In this document: positions 12,047-24,721 of the stretch, in pieces
How the letters are laid out: the number at the start of each line of letters is the position of its first letter
Position numbering within the stretch: position 1 is the first letter of the stretch
Source: Chaenocephalus aceratus
Lineage: Eukaryota; Chordata; Actinopteri; Perciformes; Channichthyidae
DNA length: 64,000 nucleotides
NCBI GenBank assembly: GCA_023974075.1
Contig: CM043800.1
Location: 37,260,560-37,324,559, forward strand
Direction of reading: 5' to 3'
Notes under the pieces: model-generated
What the model was told of the DNA's origin: nothing
What the model saw: the letters and a program-made list of their open reading frames with translations, nothing else
Databases searched by the model: none
Position numbers and translations under genes: made by a program

Positions 12047-12165
12047 ATGTGTTGTTGAGTCCCTCTGTGTTCAGTGATCTGGAGTCGGTGGAAATGGTGA
12101 AAAGGTATCAAAGAAAGTGAGTTTTTAAGAGCCGTCGCCCCGCCCTCGTCAGCGATTGGTCTGAA
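12047..12165 (-). promoter_or_regulatory. Candidate promoter and non-coding exon 1 of the CD4-1-like gene
   Basis: Reading the minus strand, this interval contains in order a CCAAT box (12155-12159), a GC box AGGGCGGGGC (about 12136-12145) and a TATA-like CTTAAAAA (12122-12129). About 75 nt further on comes a splice donor ACAT|GTACGT at 12047/12046. Spacing and order fit a vertebrate promoter plus short untranslated first exon that would splice to the acceptor at 8223. Known fact: mammalian CD4 also has a non-coding first exon. Linking this site to the gene is inference. Confidence 0.35.
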
Positions 12166-12169
12166 AGAA

Positions 12170-13160
12170 AAGCAGACAGTCGTCGATCAAACACAGAATC
12201 AGAATAATGACCTCTGATTGGTTCTTAGGGAGGAAGAAGATAAGATCTAATCCATTTTTTTCTATCCTTTACGAATATGTTGAATATGTGCTAAACGATA
12301 ACAACAAAATACTTTTGGCAGTGTAATGCTTCTATATTTTAATCACCAGTCAATTCAAATGTTTTTCTTCGTAACGTTTTAATTCATGCGACAGAAAACA
12401 ATCAACGTGTCTTAATTGGCTAGAATTGTAATTTAAGTGGCCGTCTGATCGGGGAAAGGTCTCCGCGGACTCGTTATCTATCTTTTTAAAGAGCACCTAA
12501 TTTATAATAATTGCTCGGATAATTTTCCCCATGTCATTTAATTGTGCTGATTTTGATCCATAATCAGAGCCCATAACCTGCTGCTCCAATCTGCACATAG
12601 ACAGAGGTTAAATGCAAATTAAGAATATTACATTACTTTAAAACATAAAGAGGTGAGGGGAAATAAAAAGGTTACGGTGAAATCAATATTTATCTAATCG
12701 TAAAAACATTATTTGATCTCCTTTGTAAGGTAAGCTTATCAACTCCAACACGTTTATCTGTGTTCATTTTACACCCCGACCTACCGTTCCTCTCTACTTA
12801 ATTATGATAAAAAAGCATCTTAACTAGCTTTAGCAACAACTACATCTGGCACCGAGGGTTCAAGTCCTACCCGTGGTCTCTCGCTGCATGTCTCGCACCT
12901 TTCTCTGTCTATCTTTGGATGTACTTTATCAAATATCTATCGAAAAATCAACGATAAAGTCTTTCAATAACTTCTGTGAACACTGGGAGCTTTGCGCATC
13001 AAAGCAGCATTTAGTATGTAAATGCATGTAAAAGTTGTACAAAGTCTACAGGGTGATTTTTCTCCCGTCCGACAAACAAAAAGATGAAGTTAGCCGTATG
13101 AAGTGTGTCAAAAACTGCTCTTGCGTACGTAATAATACTGAATATCAACCAATCAAACAC
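12170..13160. other. Unannotated stretch
   Basis: No exon or transposon border seen. 12840-12900 holds a short piece resembling a SINE B-box region (GGGTTCAAGTCCTACCC). Confidence 0.35.
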
Positions 13161-13162
13161 AT

Positions 13163-13366
13163 ACACAGTTAAATCCGGAGTGTTAATTTAACACTCTGAG
13201 AAAAGGACCATATGTTTTATTTTGGGTTTTTTTATGGACCCTTTAAGTGTTAAATTAACACTTAAAGGGAGGGATTTAAGTGTTAAATTAACACTTAAAG
13301 AGTCCATTTTAACACTGATGGTCCTTATCTCAGAGTGTTAAATTAACACTCCGGATTTTACTGTGT
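13163..13366. mobile_element. 204-bp hairpin MITE
   Basis: Arms ACACAGTTAAATCCGGAGTG and its near-perfect inverse at the right end. Both arms contain the palindrome GTGTTAATTTAACAC or variants, repeated at the centre. No coding capacity; would fold into a single long hairpin. Confidence 0.85.
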
Positions 13367-13929
13367 CAAAAAAGTCCTCAATTGACTTCTTAAATCCCCT
13401 TTGAGCTACTCTAAAATTATGACAAGTGTATTTTCTATCACCTGATAACTTATATATTCTGTTTCTTCTTGTTTTTAAAGCGCTCCATTGATTCTATATT
13501 TAAGAATTCAAGGATATTGTATTTCCATTATGCAACACACCGGCCTGCAGTTGTAGCTTAGTGCAGACATGAAACAATCAGAAACATGCAGTTCAATTCC
13601 TGAAGTGCATCTTTAACTTGCCAGGAGGAAAGTGAAGGAAGAAAACAACGGTGGATTATATGATAGATAATGGACGGCATGTTTGACATCGGGGACCTGG
13701 CCTTGAGTCAAATGCAGCTCCACTTGTTCTGCATTATTCTGGACACAAATATGTCCTTTTATCCAGAAAGCCATATTTCAAACCTTTATTTCAATATTTT
13801 TTACTGAGATTTTAAGTTAAGGATTTTTGTGAACATATTTGACATGCCAAACAAAGCGTGAGGCTGGAAGAAATTCCCACAAACGGTTCCCTTCTTATCT
13901 GATTCTGTTCCCATTAACGACAATAATGA

Positions 13930-15455
13930 CAAACCTTACATTTGTACAGCAGTAAAAAAGCAACATAGACATTAATGCGACAGAAATACGTATCTAAAAT
14001 CTAAATAAGTGAATAACTAACAGGTCAAATGTGACTGCACAATGAATACTTTTGATATTTTAAGTACACTTAATGGATATTACTAAGGTTTTTGTTGCCG
14101 TACTTTTACTTGCAGTGATAGTACTTTTATTAAAATAACGGATCTGAATGCTTCTTCCAACATGTCCATTTTACACTGTTAACAATCAACTAAAGGAAAA
14201 CACATAATGTCATTTTTGTATCACTTGTTCAGATACATTTTTCCACTTAACGAGTACTTTTACTTCTGATATTTTAAGTAAATCTGCCTAAACTACTTTT
14301 CCTCACGTTTTGCTGAGCAACAGACTAAAGGTGGCTCTTCCAGCTTCCTTCCCTCCAACTGATCAAAACCAACGGACATTGTTAGAGCAGCCGCCCGAGG
14401 ACTTGTGTTTTTGTAACGGCTCTTTTTAAAGTGTCAAAGCCCACAAGCTGGTTCAAAATCAGTGTTTCATTCCACATTTCATTGAATATATATATATGCC
14501 GTTAATAACTGTGTAATATATACCTGGCTGCTACAGTAGATCCTCAGAGCTGTTACATGATGTGTATTGTGTGACTTTAATACTATTTAATGCTTGCTTC
14601 TACGTAACATCAAGCTGTCTTTGGCTCTTTTCTGCGGTAACAATGTACATTTCCCCTCTGTGGGACTAACAAAGGTTTTCTGATTCGGAGTGAAACCAAT
14701 TGTCAGTCATCCAGAGTACATTTCAGATGACGCTCGGCATGATGAGCAGTTCTTGTAATATTTTGTGGTGAATGAACACCTGCAGGAACATCTGCTGGTG
14801 TCTATCTCCGCTGACAACCTGCTGAGTCTCGCCCGCCCTCAATTTCCCCGTAATAAAACATCTGTGTGTGTGTGTGTGTGTGTGTGTTGTTCAGCTCATT
14901 GTGGAAGTAATACACACACACCTGTAAATAAAGCTCACGACTGCACTGATTTATTGCAGGAGGTGAATCTTGAGAGGAGACATCTCTAGGTAACATTCAT
15001 TTCAATCCACCGCACGGTTTTTATAAACATGCAGGAGTGGGAAGGAAGCTGGAAGAGCCACCTTTAGTCTGTTTAGTAGTTTAGGCAGATTTACTTAAAA
15101 TATCAGAAGTAAAAATACTCGTTAAGTGGAAAAATGTATCTGAACAAGTGATACAAATATGACATTATTTGTTTTCCTTTAGTTGATTGTTAACAGTGTA
15201 AAATGGACTTGTTGGAAGAAGCATTCAGATCCGTTATTTTAGTAAAAGTACTATCACTGCAAGTAAAAGTACGGCAACAAAAACCTTAGTAATATCCGTT
15301 AAATGTACTTTAAACATCAAAAGTACAAGTATTCATAGTGCAGGACATTTGACCTGTTAGTTATTCACTTATGTTTTACTAGTTAGTTTTAGATACGTGT
15401 AACTGTCGCATTAATGTCTGTGTTGCTTTTTTACGGCTGTCCAAATGTAAGGTTT
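13930..15455. repeat. Large inverted repeat, arms about 420 bp, loop about 680 bp
   Basis: 13930-14355 and 15037-15455 are inverted copies of each other at roughly 90% by eye (for example AACTAACAGGTCAAATGTGA / its inverse near 15350). The arms are rich in AAGTACTTTTACTT motifs of a fish hAT repeat. The loop holds a (TG)n run at 14864-14888 and no gene. Confidence 0.8.
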
Positions 15456-15459
15456 GGCC

Positions 15460-16260
15460 TCGTCCTTCATACGTTCACTTATTATCTCAACAGATTCCAC
15501 ACAACGCTATTATGAAGTCAAAGGAAAGCAAGTTTAAATAAATATCAACTTAATATTACTGCTTTCATCTAAGCTAATACAGTTCAGTGACATGTGTTGA
15601 CATCATACATTTAATTAAAGTTAACATATCAGTTATTTAAGCAAATGGTTCATGCACAGGATGCATTTACGATCATCAGAAGCATTATCGTTGAACCTGT
15701 CTCTAAGAAGTCATATTTGCGCGAGTGTCTCTCCCTGTTTCCAGCTTTGTGATCATTTCCATTCGTTTCTGTTGAACAGCTTCGAAATGTGTTCAATTAT
15801 ACCACGAAATAAAGCTAGCAAATTGAAGCTCTTTTGTTTAATTTCAGGCTCCAGTGGGTCCGAAGTCAGACAGCTTGAAGGTTGACGATCAAGACAGTCT
15901 TATGTTGTCTTGTACCACGCTGACACATGAGTTTTTACGCATGGCTCCAACATATGAATTTATTTTGATGTGATGATGGTCTGAGGCGTTTACTGACGGC
16001 TCCAGTGATCATTAAGGGAGAACACTACAGCGCTGCGGTGGTTTAGAAACAGGAACCACAACAAGACAAAACACTCGCTCTCGTCTCATGTGTCGCTCTG
16101 AGGTTACTGTTCCTGCCTCTGAACATGAAGAACTCACACCTGCTCCTCTCAGCTCCAACGAAACAACACTTTTGTTGGCGTCTTTGTAAAATAAAGTGAC
16201 TGTAAGGTCGTCACACCGACACGATTTCTTTTTCAGCGCCTAAATGTGAATACGTTTTCA
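15460..16260. other. Unannotated stretch
   Basis: No recognised repeat border or exon. A short open frame at 15652-15885 has no feature that supports it as a gene. Confidence 0.35.
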
Positions 16261-16261
16261 C

Positions 16262-17256
16262 TTAAAGGTCCCCCATTATACTGTTTATCATCATATAGGG
16301 CTCAGATATACAGAACATGTCTCTGATTGGCTGAAACACCAATCGAATGCAGCATTACCCATAATCCCCTCTGTTTCAGCCCTGTTTCCAAAGGGCTGAT
16401 TCTCTGTCTGTTACTTGAGATGAAAAGAAGGAGCCCCTCCCCACGCCCCTCTGAGAGAGATTTGGTTACAAAGAACTCAAAGGTGATTCAGGTGATAAGG
16501 TGGGGGGGGGGTTACCTTGGTTGCTGATTGGCTAATGGTTACACGAGACAACACATCGTTATGACATCATCAAGTGGCCAAAATCTGATCAGCTAATTTT
16601 CAGACAGGTTTTTATAGAAATGGATCAAAAAGAGAGAGAATCTTTGTTCCTGAAACGTTCAGAGTCTTTTTTCACAGAGGGGACACATGTTGATGCAGAA
16701 GAGACATGAAGAAGAGGAGACACATGTTGATGTAGAAGAGACATGAAGAAGAGGGGACACATGTTGAGAAGAGACATGAAGAAGAGGGGACACATGTTGA
16801 TGTAGAAGAGACATGAAGAAGAGGGGACACATGTTGATGTAGAGAGACATGAAGAAGAGGGGACACATGTTGATGTAGAAGAGACATGAAGAAGAGGGGA
16901 CACATGTTGAGAAGAGACATGAAGAAGAGGGGACACATGTTGATGTAGAAGAGACATGAAGAAGAGGGGACACACGTTGATGTAGAAGAGACATGAAGAA
17001 GAGGGGACACACGTTGATGTAGAGAGACATGAAGAAGAGGGGACATTTAGAGACATTAGAGGGACATTGATAGAAGAGGGGACACATGTTGATGTAGAAG
17101 AGACATGAAGAAGAGGGGACACACGTTGATGTAGAAGAGACATGAAGAAGAGGGGACACATGTTGATGTAGAAGAGACATGAAGAAGAGGGGACACATGT
17201 TGATGTAGATGAGAGACATTGATAGAAGTACATTTTGCAGGATAGGTGACCTTTAA
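16262..17256 (+). mobile_element. TTAA-flanked MITE carrying a 37-bp minisatellite
   Basis: TTAA at 16262-16265 and 17253-17256, inner ends AAGGTCCCCCATTAT and (inverted) AAGGTCACCTATCC. 5' part contains CTCTGATTGGCTGA and GAGCCCCTCCCCACGCCCCTC, both repeated inversely at 61.67-61.78 kb. The centre is the array at 16681-17217. Confidence 0.82.
16681..17217. repeat. 37-bp minisatellite, about 14 copies
   Basis: Unit contains GAGGGGACACATGTTGATG and TAGAAGAGACATGAA. Some copies lack the 10-bp GATGTAGAAG part. Minus-strand open frames (Cys/Pro/Ser-rich) across it result from the repeat and are not a protein. Confidence 0.95.
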
Positions 17257-17259
17257 AGA

Positions 17260-18430
17260 ACATCTGCAGTTGCTAAAGCATTTGATGACTTCCCTCAAAA
17301 TATTCCACACTGACCATTTTAAATAAGCTTTAAACTTGAATTCTTGAATTTAAACTTGAATTCCTCGGCGGATCGGCGTGTGTTCGAGCTGTGATTGGGA
17401 TGGAAAACACCTGAGAGTGAGGACTCCCTGTTAGTCACCCGGCTATGGAGTGTGTGTATCATTACTGAAAGAGAGTCAACGTGTGGGCAACAAGCACGAC
17501 TAGGACATGATTCACTTCTTTCATAAACACCGTGTTTCCTCGCCGTACATTCAGTCCTGCGGAGGATTTCCCTCGCGGTGCCGTCTCTATTTCCCCCCCA
17601 TTCAGTGTGTTTTACAACCATTTAAAGTCCGATGAACGGCGTGTGATTCGAGCCGAAACACAGGAGGATGTCTGAAGTCCTGCGTCGACAGGAGCAGACT
17701 TTCTGACGGTTCCGAAACACACAGAATGTCAGTGGAAATGAGGTTAAGAATGAGAAACAAGTGACATTTTTCTCAATGACTGAAACAGATTGTTTCTCCA
17801 CGCGGGGGAACTTCATTCAAGCTTCTTTGAACCATCAGAGTTGTGAAACAGAAGCATTTCTCCCACTCACAGCTTCACCTTCATCATCGGTTCTTATTTG
17901 TGTGTAACTGTATTGTTTGTCAGGCAGCTGCATGATCATTTCATCACAATGGAAAGAATAGAGATTGTTGTTACAGTTATTTAAACACGCTGTAATAATG
18001 TCACGCTGTGTTTGCGTAATTACTGAGAAATCAATCGGAAAGAGGCATCACGGTTTGCAGGTTGCTTGTCATTAACGTAACGCTGATTTGTTTAGGTTTA
18101 ATTATGACGTTGGTTAAACTGTGGAAAAAGTGCCTTCCCCTCCCACAGCGCCTACAGTACATGCCGACATGCAGAAACGGCTGTTCCTGTAAAGTCTAAG
18201 CGTCTACGTTCCTGTAAGTAATCAATCTGAGCACATCATTCATCCACATCACTGTCTGAATTAGACTTCTCTCATAAAGGTTGACCTATGAGTTGAAGCA
18301 CAACACAGATGAACATGTCCAATGTCACAGCATTTAAACACTGCTATGAACAGTCTTTTGTACTAATGTAATGTTATATAATATGCATCCACACAAGTGA
18401 CATGTGAATATGTATCTATGTGTCTATGTT
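17260..18430. other. Unannotated stretch
   Basis: No exon, transposon end or RNA gene recognised. Minus-strand open frames at 17319-17621 and 17622-17816 lack homology I can name. Confidence 0.35.
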
Positions 18431-18435
18431 GATTA

Positions 18436-18606
18436 TATATGTGTGTATATATATATAAGTTTCTGTACAGGTGTGTGTGTATATATATATGTATATCGGT
18501 TTTATTTAAATACATATGTGTATTCTTTTATCTTCGGAATTGTGGGAAACAGTATTTCGATCACACACAAGCTGAAAGATTAACATTAAAGTTGACTTTG
18601 ATAAAC
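18436..18606 (+). mobile_element. (TATG)n run and non-LTR LINE 3' tail
   Basis: TATATGTGTGTATATATATA microsatellite followed by AATTGTGGGAAACAGTATTT and ACATTAAAGTTGACTTTGA. The latter recurs at 36430-36522 and is the 3' end of a fish non-LTR element. Confidence 0.55.
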
Positions 18607-18636
18607 TTGTATTTACTGATGCACCAAAGTACATTC

Positions 18637-18989
18637 TGCGGGGGGAACTTCTGAAGCAAGAGGAGACAGAGAGACACGAGGAGAGCCGGAGCTTTGATGG
18701 CAAACACTGACGGTTTATTTGGAGCTTCGGCCGGAGAATTCACACGACACGTCACGGGGCCACGAGTTGAGATGCCACAATCAATTCTGACTCGGACCCC
18801 AGACCCGTGGATTTAGCTAGGTCTGAGAGAATAACCAACATTGTGCAGAACAAGCTAGAAGCATAACACCTCTATCAGCTGACGCCGACAGGAACAGGGA
18901 GGCGAACACTGAGAGCACAGCAGCCCAGGCTACAGGTGCGTGAGCTCAGTCAGGAGAGATACACTGGGTCAACGTTATGGGCCCTGACA
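18637..18989 (-). mobile_element. Solo LTR, minus orientation, exact 5-bp target duplication
   Basis: On the minus strand it begins TGTCAGGGCCC and ends CCCCCCGCA. Both flanks carry CATTC (18632-18636, 18990-18994). 353 bp. Shares GATTGTGGCATCTC and CGTCAGTGTTTGCCATCAAA with the LTR at 6468-6951, and GCGTCAGCTGATAGAGGTG with 53008-53262. Confidence 0.82.
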
Positions 18990-19189
18990 CATTCAGTTCT
19001 AGTACATTCATGCAACGTTGAGCCATTTGTCCCGTGTAAGGCATGTTAGTAACATAATGTGTTTTTGATAACCGCCCCACAGTGCACACGGAGCTGGAGA
19101 AAAAGGACTTTTGGTTACGCTGTTTGCTTGGAAAAATGTGCGATATGAACTCAGGGTGCTGCTCTCTCTGAGCAGATTTAAATTCCTTA

Positions 19190-19300
19190 TTAATTAGATT
19201 ATATTAGATTCCTTTATTGTCACTACACAGAGTACAGCGAAATTCCAAGTATTCCCAAAGGTGCAATCACACATAACAGACGGTATAAGTGTCATTTGAC
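19190..19300 (-). mobile_element. LINE 3' tail fragment
   Basis: Minus strand reads GCTGTACTCTGTGTAGTGAC and AATAAAGGAATCTAATATAA, the typical 3' end of a fish non-LTR element. Confidence 0.5.
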
Positions 19301-20228
19301 AATACAAGCTAACAGCATTTAATATATACTATATAAAGTGACTAAGAATTGGACCTGTGATACATAGAACAGTACGCTTATAAAACTATGTAACATTGCC
19401 ATACAAATACAAAAACAAGGACAATACGGTCAAGGCAGTAAAACAAATAAATAACTTATTGTACATGTGTTTGTCAGTGCAGTTGATCATTACAAAAGTA
19501 GGAGTAAATAAGGACAGAGAAGCAGCAGCTCGGTATGTAGATGCTTCTCATGATAGTGTTTCTGACATACATCCTTGTTTGTCTGTAACTGCTGCTTGGC
19601 CAGAGATGTTTAATGTCAATGAGACTAAAGGTTAAATAAAACCTCTGAAATGAACACGTTTTGACATAAAATTGCATTATCTTGGGCGCTTATAGTTAAG
19701 ATGGCATTTCATGACAGTGTTGGTGTGTAATCAAGCATAATTACTCAGTATTTAAGAACACATTTGACGTACTTTTGTGGTGTTTTTTTTGTATTTCTCC
19801 CACGTATACTCTTCATCTCAGAGGCAAATATCTTAGAGCTTGTTTTGAGGTAATTATATTTCCGTAAAACAAACAAACAAGATTCTGAATGTTTGAGATA
19901 AACCAGAGGATTAAGAGCGTCTTTCTGGACAATTATTCACTTCTTAAAATAATGAACGATGCCTCTGGGATCGGCGGAAAAATGCAACACAATCAATCAA
20001 AAATAGTCCAAATAAATCAGACATCATAAAACACTAACAGGCTGACTTCAAGTTCATTTAGCTGATAACATCTGCATGGCTTTTACTCGTACTTAAGTAT
20101 CATCAAAGCGTAGAATTAGTACTTTTACTAAAGGATCTGAATACTTCTTCGACCAATGCTTGCACATCTAAATTGTCTTCAATCAAAAAAAGGCAAAAAA
20201 TACTCTCAATGGATTTGGTTACAGTAAT

Positions 20229-20410
20229 AGGGAGGCATGTGGCTCAGTGGGTTGTGCGTTGGTGTTCGGATCAGGGGGGTTCAACCCCCACTGCAGTCAG
20301 CATGTCCTTGTGTCCCTGAGCAAGACACTTCACCCCAAATTGCTATGTAATGTATGTATAAGCGAATACACTTACTTATACTACAAAAAGTATCAAATCT
20401 CCAAGGGTAA
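20229..20410 (+). mobile_element. tRNA-derived SINE head
   Basis: Pol III A-box-like GTGGCTCAGTGGG (about 20239) and B-box-like GGTTCAACCCC about 37 nt later, then AGCAAGACACTTCACCCC, common to teleost SINEs. Not a functional tRNA: the cloverleaf cannot be formed. Confidence 0.6.
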
Positions 20411-20419
20411 TCTGTCTCT

Positions 20420-21490
20420 CAGCAGCCTCAACGTTTGTTTGCAAATGAATTTCACATCTGCTGCTTAAAAACTGCTGCATTACATAAATCCAGGAGTCTG
20501 ACGTTGAATAGAAAATTAAATTATTCATTGTGAGCCAGCATTAGACGCACAGTATGCGTGCACGTGTGAGAAACAAATCGCAGTACAATTAAAACATTGG
20601 CAGGAATATTTCGCTTCAACGGTCTACAACATGTTGCCGTTACAACAATTTGGAGGCACTTTTAAAAAGAATAGTAATTATGTTTTATTTCATCCGCAAA
20701 ATGGAGACCAACAAACATTCTGAGCATGAATTAAATTAAACTCCACTAGTGCTCTTTGGGTGAGTAGAAGGAAAACACGTGCTGTCGATTTAGGATTCAA
20801 AAGCTCCATTCAGTGCAGCTCCAGGAGTCACTATGTTTAGTTCGCGTGAGTGCGTGTCAGAAATAGAAATTAAAGAATTATGAAATGAAGGTTTTATGTA
20901 GCCTGGAAGATGTTGGTATACTTTTTGCATTGTCCTCAAAATCGTCTGGGCGCTTTTTGTCCCGGGTTTAGGAAGTTAAGAGACATTTCAAGATGTCACT
21001 TTCCCCGCCTTCACCTTTGAGAGGTTGCAGTGTATTCCATCTTATCGCTTAAAGAGTATCGGACATACGCAGCTGCACACAACTGGCAGCTTCTCAGACC
21101 CACATGGGACATTTCCGTGTTTGTATATTTGTGTGTTTTGCCTTAGTCATTTCTTTTCAGTATAACCAAGTTTACACACAGAAATCAGCACAACCTCAGC
21201 TAATGATACATGTCACTCATTAGAGACTTATATACACTATAGTAGGGGATATTTGCCCATACAACAAAACGACTGCTAACCCTAACCATTATGTTACATT
21301 TCATGGCTCAAGGTTCTTTACTCTTCTCATGGGAACGTGTTCTTTAGCAGGTTAACATTAAAGTTACTCTTTGGCAGCAAATGCATTAAAAGCAGGTGTT
21401 TGCTTTGTTAAACTTGTGTTAATATTCACTTTAAGCAAACTTTATTTACTGTACGTCATTATTTACTCAGGTGCTGGATCGGTGAAATAC
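20420..21490. other. Unannotated stretch
   Basis: No recognised exon or repeat border. 20095-20160, just before the SINE, is a fragment of the AAGTACTTTTACT-type hAT repeat. Confidence 0.35.
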
Positions 21491-21493
21491 AAG

Positions 21494-21848
21494 CAGCGGT
21501 GGGAAGTACTTTAAGTATATCTTGAAGCTGATACTTTTGTACTTTTACTTGAGTAACATTTTGATTGCAGGACTTGTCACTGAGTATTCCTACACTCTGG
21601 TACTTCTACTTTTACTCAAGTACAAGATCTGAGTACTTCTACTTTTACTCCAGTACAAGATCTGAGTACTTCTACTTTTACTCCAGTACAAGATCTGAGT
21701 ACTTCTACTTTTACTCCAGTACAAGATCTGAGTACTTCTACTTTTACTTAAGTACAATATCTGAGTACTTCTACTTTTACTTAAGTACAATATCTGAGTA
21801 CTTCCACTTTTACTCCAGTACACGATCTGAGTACTTCTCCCACCTCTG
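21494..21848. mobile_element. hAT-type MITE with 33-bp tandem array
   Basis: Ends CAGCGGTGGGAAGTACTTT and (inverted) CAGAGGTGGGAGAAGTACTC. Flanks AATACAAG / AATACAGG are an 8-bp duplication with one mismatch. Interior 21590-21845 holds about 7.5 copies of a 33-bp unit (GAGTACTTCTACTTTTACTC...). Because 33 is a multiple of three, both strands stay open; no gene. Confidence 0.85.
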
Positions 21849-21849
21849 A

Positions 21850-24270
21850 ATACAGGGGGGGACACTCACTGATATATTCAGATATTTCAGTTTCACTTTG
21901 AAAGATTGAAAACTGAGTAATAGCCATGAAAGGGAATCCTGTTGCCTCATAAGAAAACTCCCCCAGAGACAGAGGATCTATCTATATCTATATGTATAAC
22001 AGAGTGAGGGAAACACGGCTTGGTAGTCGCCTCCAGAAGAGGCAGAAGACACCCATTGAGTCATTAACTATGAGTGTTGACAGAGAGAGAAGTACGGGAC
22101 TTCTTATTTCTTAGTCTATAAGGAGAAGTCGTCATTACGGCTCCAGCTCACGGGGGTTCGAATACAACCCAGATATGAGGCCTCCTCAGTGTTCGAGATG
22201 TTGTCAGGCAAACTGTGTCTGCTACATTTCAACGTCTGTAATACAACGTGTTTATGTTTTATGACCAGACGTGGTAATAGTTATCGACAGGCCGAGTCCG
22301 ATTATACCGATGGCTTCAGTGCAGGACTGAAGGGAAGAAGTGTCTGCTAGTATTTGTAGGTCACAGACTTTAATCGTTGGCCTACACCACAACTATAAGT
22401 GTCAGGAAATAGTTAATTTGAACACGAATTAAAGCTCATTTTAATTTTACGATTCCAATCAAATGTGCAGAAACAAAGAGAAACACAACTAAAATATGTC
22501 TTTCCTTCTACTAAGACTTCACGGTTGATTTACAAGAAACATGTCAGCGTAGGAATAGAAGTTAAACGCACATGGTTAAGGTCCAATCTTTAGTTGCACA
22601 AAGGAACATAGCGTTAAAATGTGCAAAACGGGAGCGAGTGAGTCTATCAGCACAACACAAGTTCAACTGACCGTGTGTCTTGAACCGCGCGTCGACGTAT
22701 AACCGTTTAATATTTACCTCAATCATGTAACCAGACATTTTGTTGAGGAATAATTAACGCCTCTGTATTTTAATGTTTAATATTTCCTTATTTAGGCTCA
22801 CATGTTAATAATATCCAGACTGTTTGCACCAACTGTTCTTAGGCTTTCAGGTCGCTCGAAACATTTGGGACTGAATAACATTATCAGTGCGCAAAGTTGT
22901 TTCTTAAAATCCCATATTGCTAATTAACAAATTACTTTTAATCACGATTAGTTGACATGACACAATTAAGCAAAACACCAACCAAACATGGACTGTAAAT
23001 GTTTCATTAGACTTAATAAAAACAGACATTTTGTTTTTGTAATACTATGTAACTCCTGCGCTAAGCTGCCACGGCTGATTCGTTTTTTGACAATTTGATT
23101 GATTGATTCGAGTTAATTTATGTTCATATACGCTTTACTGTATACCACATTAGGTATGTGGACGGCGACATGCGCGCCATGGTAAAGTAAACTTTCATTA
23201 ATAGACATATTAAAAAGACACTATTAAGGCCTCAACTAAAATAAACAAAACAAGCTATCGTATTGGTTTTCTCTTTCAGGACGTCTGAATGTTTTTCATG
23301 ATCAGAATACATAAATTACAACAAATATAATGACCCTAATGATGATAATATAATGTTGTTGTATTCTTTAAATGACAGATTTGTAATAGCAGGCCACTAA
23401 TCTGCACCGCTTAGCGACAACAGACCCTGACAGCTAACAGGAACCAGAAGTTTCACAATTTTTGGTTTAATACTTATCATATTTCCAGAAAATTTCCATT
23501 AGAATACGTTTGTGTTCCACTTGCTTATCTCGCAGCCCATTGATTGCCAAATGACAACAAGTTGCTGCAGGTATTGCGCAAGTTAACATCTTCATACTTC
23601 TAAAGACTGAGTCACAGAGACTTCTATTTTTGGCAGGAATGATTTCAGATTTTGAAACCCTTCTCAGGGTGGTTGCAAAACACAAAGAATACAGTAAAGC
23701 CTCCATAAAGGTGAAGTCCGTACATCAACGCTGATACATTGAGATGACTTCTCATCCTGCATTGTTCGACTAAGTCCATCCCATCTGTGTTTCTGTCAAA
23801 CAAACATCCCCAGGCTTTCTTCCAGAGCATGGGAGATATTCTGGCTCGTCGTATTTTTGGCATTATTTGACATTATTTGTGGCGAAAATACAAACAAGAC
23901 AGATGAAAGCAAACCAAGGCCAAGACAAAACAAGCAGTGTGTGGATAATGAGACGACGAGTTTTAAAATGAAAGCCCAAAACAGTCCAGGTTTGAGTGCT
24001 CTTTCCTCATTTTGATATTCCTCCGCTGTCTAAAAGCTTTTATCAGTATTCGTAGAAATTATTATGACCCTCGAAGACAGACAGACATTTTCATATCCTG
24101 ATTAATGCGTCTCCCATCTTTTAAAAACGTCCCTCAATTCAGCTTTTTAACAAGTTAGAGGTTTTAGTGGTTTAGTAGCTGTTAGTCTGGAGTACTCACA
24201 TGTGATGTTCTCACTGCAGCGATGAGTTCAGCTCTGACATTTTGTACTCACTGCAGGTGGCTTTTTCTCT
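21850..24270. other. 2.4-kb stretch without recognisable genes or repeats
   Basis: Minus-strand open frames at 23467-23706 and 23645-23863 overlap in different frames and might be a decayed transposase or gene remnant, but I recognise no motif. Confidence 0.35.
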
Positions 24271-24282
24271 CCCCGTCTCTCA

Positions 24283-24433
24283 CACACATACACACACACG
24301 CACACATGCACACACACGCATGCACACACACACACATACGCACACATGCACACACACGCATGCACACACACAAGCATGCACGCACACACACGCATGCACA
24401 CACACATGCATGCACACACACACATGCACACAC

Positions 24434-24482
<49 letters not shown>
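24283..24482. repeat. (CA)n microsatellite with CG/TG interruptions
   Basis: About 200 bp of CA with ACGCATGCAC-type interruptions, becoming pure CA at its right end. Confidence 0.97.
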
Positions 24483-24484
<2 letters not shown>

Positions 24485-24570
24485 AAGTCAGACACCACTA
24501 TGATCCCATCCTTTTCTGTAATGTACAAAATGGATTACATTTACATTACAAGATTAGTTTACTCTCTCTA

Positions 24571-24672
<102 letters not shown>

Positions 24673-24721
24673 CCCTTGTTGCACACACTATGAAGACAAA
24701 TATATACAATATTTATTATTT

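Noticed and set aside
16625..17310. Cys/Pro/Ser repeat protein on the minus strand
   Set aside because: Translation of the 37-bp minisatellite within a MITE; different registers are equally open.
20229..20300. Functional tRNA gene
   Set aside because: A and B boxes are present but acceptor and anticodon stems do not form; it is a SINE head.
23467..23863. Two overlapping minus-strand frames as an unknown gene
   Set aside because: Different frames, no splice context or motif; kept only as a note in the 21.85-24.27 kb entry.
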